A DNA stretch of 64,000 nucleotides. It comes from Eubacterium callanderi (GTDB lineage: Bacteria > Bacillota > Clostridia > Eubacteriales > Eubacteriaceae). The notes beneath the pieces are model-generated. The model was given only the letters and a program-made list of their open reading frames with translations. It ran no database searches and was not told where the DNA came from. This document shows, one piece after another, positions 62,701-64,000 of the stretch. Every line of letters begins with the position of its first letter. The first letter of the stretch is position 1. The translations under genes and the position numbers were made by a program. Location: the NCBI RefSeq assembly GCF_900142645.1, contig NZ_FRBP01000005.1, positions 186,001 through 250,000 on the forward strand, given 5' to 3'.

Positions 62701-62877
62701 ATTACTGTCACCACTGAGGATGGCGGAAAAACCGCCAGTGCGGTCATCACAGTGAAAAAGGCCGGCGGGGATGGTCCGCATACGGGTATTCTTTCCGAGC
62801 AGACTTCTGTACCGGCAGCCTTGATTCTGCTGGCCGGTTTTACAGCGCTCACAGCTGTGGCAGCCCGGAGAAGATAG
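59725..62877 (+). CDS. Large exported beta-helix surface protein with BIG2 domain and GPHTG sorting-like signal
   Basis: 1050 residues after AAGGGAG. A signal peptide (1-28, VKA/EEA) is followed by ~850 residues rich in repeated INGG/VNGG turns (for example ITINGGSVTAKNG, ITGGTVYALGD, ITINGGKVTGTD), typical of a right-handed beta-helix or carbohydrate-binding surface domain. A BIG2 module at ~932-1010 (VRLDKTSAELTQGKSLTLTA..WKSSDSKIAKVDNQG) precedes GPHTG, a hydrophobic helix and ARRR. An adhesin or glycan-binding role is likely. The end resembles a sortase signal with Gly at the first position. Confidence 0.85.
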   Translation: MKKIHVFLTTILAFLLLTAGGSIMVKAEEAAASSAIQAGKGLVVEGSPEGYTYEKGTLCFIKGGSYTVSMAPDTPVTTDVIMVKGDGNFALTLNSVQIATDSEGQQGMPLYVQQGDLSLTLAGSSNLKSEKTSALFIGDEGGGTNASKLTVAGSGTLTLRSGSSFAFENLGLGGTFMEGGQIHASNAIVDGQGIKAIAIQAGAKEVYAISAHFAEKLTMNGGSLTAEVDNGETPIYAGAVYCYNGLEVNGGTLSGKAPGAGISTGDGEGKGGACVINGGTVIGDAVERGVSYGTSGISVIGNITINGGSVTAKNGYVGLDATNILAINGGQVNASGAQVGIHGGACAKDKEKDNVTITGGTVYALGDKYDIYGGDFGSVEIPTRVYLKGGSIFTGSNKIKPEPISYVDEDSGAEIKVERVVMSGLPADSSVFLFFKVGYFGEDKADPENGVYGIRDMDTNDKGQLCVYASLLERSPFGVTINGTDYEGVAVKGSNGYEAKMEESIPEMAVTSENGHTPFYFKTHYILEPGNSTASMREGQNETDEKIMVGKTYIAPPDDITADYYRLTLDNIKIHSENIGIQVNNHNTELIARGDNSIVSDDDHAIFAGFISDSGDIDTLAFSGSGRLSCEVAPDKRYGAIISMRNIVVNSGTITAHSASSTAIFSESQNPEDSITVNGGDVNVKGSFGLYGNNITINGGKVTGTDEGDTETLVVGSKGDISFNGGSVDVKSGSYAVGANGNITISGGTHHLLAENDNNQYVYGLYANGSIHVNGGTTWVSGNTNDILAETAIQERALPSTGKTLERAAAGEHIITVDGGSLNAVHNTVAPEPVDAAGARAYKTTLTVGTAANTGSLEGKVGEKTLNLKDALTDDAANLYLYLPEPEGQKAVIATTAASYSGTVRELEAQNRLRTFGAVLVSDKPEPVVHVTGVRLDKTSAELTQGKSLTLTAAIEPANATNKKISWKSSDSKIAKVDNQGKVTGIAVGKATITVTTEDGGKTASAVITVKKAGGDGPHTGILSEQTSVPAALILLAGFTALTAVAARRR

Positions 62878-63072
62878 GAGGCGTCCGGATTTGTGAGTTG
62901 TGTTTCTGAGGTGTTGCAGGTGCTAGCATTAATCTGAAAGAAACTAGAAGGGCAGGGGCTCCCAGAGCGCTGATTGGGGATCTTTTGTGGAACTTCATCA
63001 TGTATAATCCTTTTAGAAATAAAATTTTAATTAAAGTGGAATATTCAATTTATTCCGGAAAAGGAGAGGAAA

Positions 63073-64000
63073 ATGAAGTGCTCAATTTTGAGACAGCAAG
63101 GTCTGAGGTGCCTGCTGGCAGTATTTTTGACAATGTTTATGCTCTGGGGGAGCAGCCCGGCTTTTGCTGCGGGCAATGAGCCCATGCCCAGCGTGCTGCC
63201 GCCGCAGTCGACCTATATTAATCTGAAAGCCTCCGGTGCGGTGGTAAATTACAGCGCGAACCCGGAAACCCTGGACAAAATGGTTTACGACAGCCTGGCC
63301 ATCAATGTCATGGATGAAAAAAGCCAGAAGATCAACAGCAGCCGGGAGGACATCGTACTCAGCTATAACCGGAGCCCGGGGAATCAGAAAGTAACAGTAA
63401 CCTATAAAGGCAATGAGAAATATGCCGAAAGCGAAGCAACCTCCATGATTAAGATTAACAGCCTGGAGGGCACGAGCGTTCTGTTGGTGGGCAGCGTGCC
63501 CTCGGTCAAGCTGTTTGCAGATAAGGCTGGCATGGACAGCGCGATTATCAAAGCGCTGGAGGTGCGGGTGGTAAACAGCCACGGAGAAAATATCAAGTAC
63601 AATACAGATGAGCTGGATCTCAGCTATAACCGCGATGAGGGTACACAGCTGGTTACAGTGAAGTACAAGGGGAATACCGAGTACGCAGCATCGGTGGCCG
63701 AGGCAAAGGTTACGGTGGAAAATCCTCAAAAGGTTACCATTACCCTGTCCAGAGAAACGCCGAAGGTTGCCTATCACGATGACAAGGCAGGAATGGATAA
63801 AGCCATAGCCGACGCGCTCAAGATTACCATTACTGACAATGCTAAAAAGAATGTCAGTTTTGCACTGAGTGAGCTACAGCTCAGCTATAACCATACAGCG
63901 GGAAAACAGGATGTCACTGTGAAATATCTGGGCAACAGCAACTACCAGCCCGCCACGGTCACCGCCAATGTCAAGATTATTGATGCCGCCCCCTGCGCAG
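63073..64000 (+). CDS. Exported repeat protein, 3' end outside window
   Basis: ATG 63073 behind GGAGAGG; 309 codons visible. Signal peptide 1-33 (PAFA/AGN). Three tandem units of ~90-95 residues follow, each ending with LSYNR or LSYNH, then VTVTYKGNEKYAES, VTVKYKGNTEYAAS or VTVKYLGNSNYQPA. They look like bacterial Ig-like modules. It lies 195 bp after the beta-helix protein, with a -10 TATAAT at 63003. Probably a surface protein; the C-terminus is not visible. Confidence 0.82.
   Translation, partial: MKCSILRQQGLRCLLAVFLTMFMLWGSSPAFAAGNEPMPSVLPPQSTYINLKASGAVVNYSANPETLDKMVYDSLAINVMDEKSQKINSSREDIVLSYNRSPGNQKVTVTYKGNEKYAESEATSMIKINSLEGTSVLLVGSVPSVKLFADKAGMDSAIIKALEVRVVNSHGENIKYNTDELDLSYNRDEGTQLVTVKYKGNTEYAASVAEAKVTVENPQKVTITLSRETPKVAYHDDKAGMDKAIADALKITITDNAKKNVSFALSELQLSYNHTAGKQDVTVKYLGNSNYQPATVTANVKIIDAAPCA

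Noticed and set aside
1-64000. CRISPR array or prophage
   Set aside because: No regularly spaced repeats, cas genes, integrase or phage structural genes were seen.

Overview
The window looks like a chromosomal segment of an anaerobic, low-to-middle GC Gram-positive bacterium of the Clostridia. I think the Eubacterium limosum group is likely, but that is inference. The basis is Shine-Dalgarno AAGGAGG starts, sigma-A promoters, a cggR-gap-pgk-tpiA-gpmI-secG block beside rpoN, a membrane pyrophosphatase, SipW-type secretion, sorting-signal proteins, a two-gene SUF system and GshF.

Bases 1-18.9 kb form an accessory surface/matrix region. It holds a PAS-GAF-GGDEF-EAL phosphodiesterase (cut by the left edge), a divergent dCache-type diguanylate cyclase, a CnaB-type adhesin, a SARP-like (winged helix + BTAD) regulator with a degenerate GGDEF domain, a giant fibro-slime-domain protein, a SipW-type signal peptidase and five small proteins with SipW-type signal peptides (TasA/camelysin-like). 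Seven promoters in this region share one architecture: two TRTGAC-like hexamers 11 bp apart, then exactly 10 bp to the -10 box. That is how SARP activators bind, and the presumed activator is encoded in the middle of the region. Together these suggest an undescribed c-di-GMP-linked extracellular fibre/matrix regulon. Two small genes (10.7 and 18.7 kb) share a roughly 45-residue unit that I do not recognise.

Bases 18.9-26 kb (minus strand) are housekeeping: DegV, an EamA transporter, SufB/SufC, a HAD hydrolase, ProA, RlmH and a YjbQ relative that lacks its histidines. A MITE-like element lies between rlmH and proA. Bases 26-35.6 kb hold tRNA-Pro(CGG), a predicted type I toxin-antitoxin locus, a thioredoxin reductase-acetyltransferase fusion facing a split version of the same pair, GshF, an acyl-ACP thioesterase, a patatin and GlgB. 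Bases 35.7-40.1 kb are a type II secretion/type IV pilus-like operon (ATPase, platform protein, five prepilin-like proteins), followed by aroD-aroK, a tRNA-Leu remnant and tRNA-Leu(CAA).

Bases 41.9-52 kb are rpoN, cggR and lower glycolysis, then secG and a K+-dependent-type membrane pyrophosphatase. Bases 52-58.3 kb carry a serine hydrolase, a possible structured RNA, a two-component system and D-serine dehydratase. Bases 58.3-64 kb carry a truncated second MITE copy beside a decayed alanine/sodium symporter gene, a monoacylglycerol-lipase-like hydrolase, a large beta-helix/BIG2 surface protein and the start of a repeat-bearing exported protein cut by the right edge.
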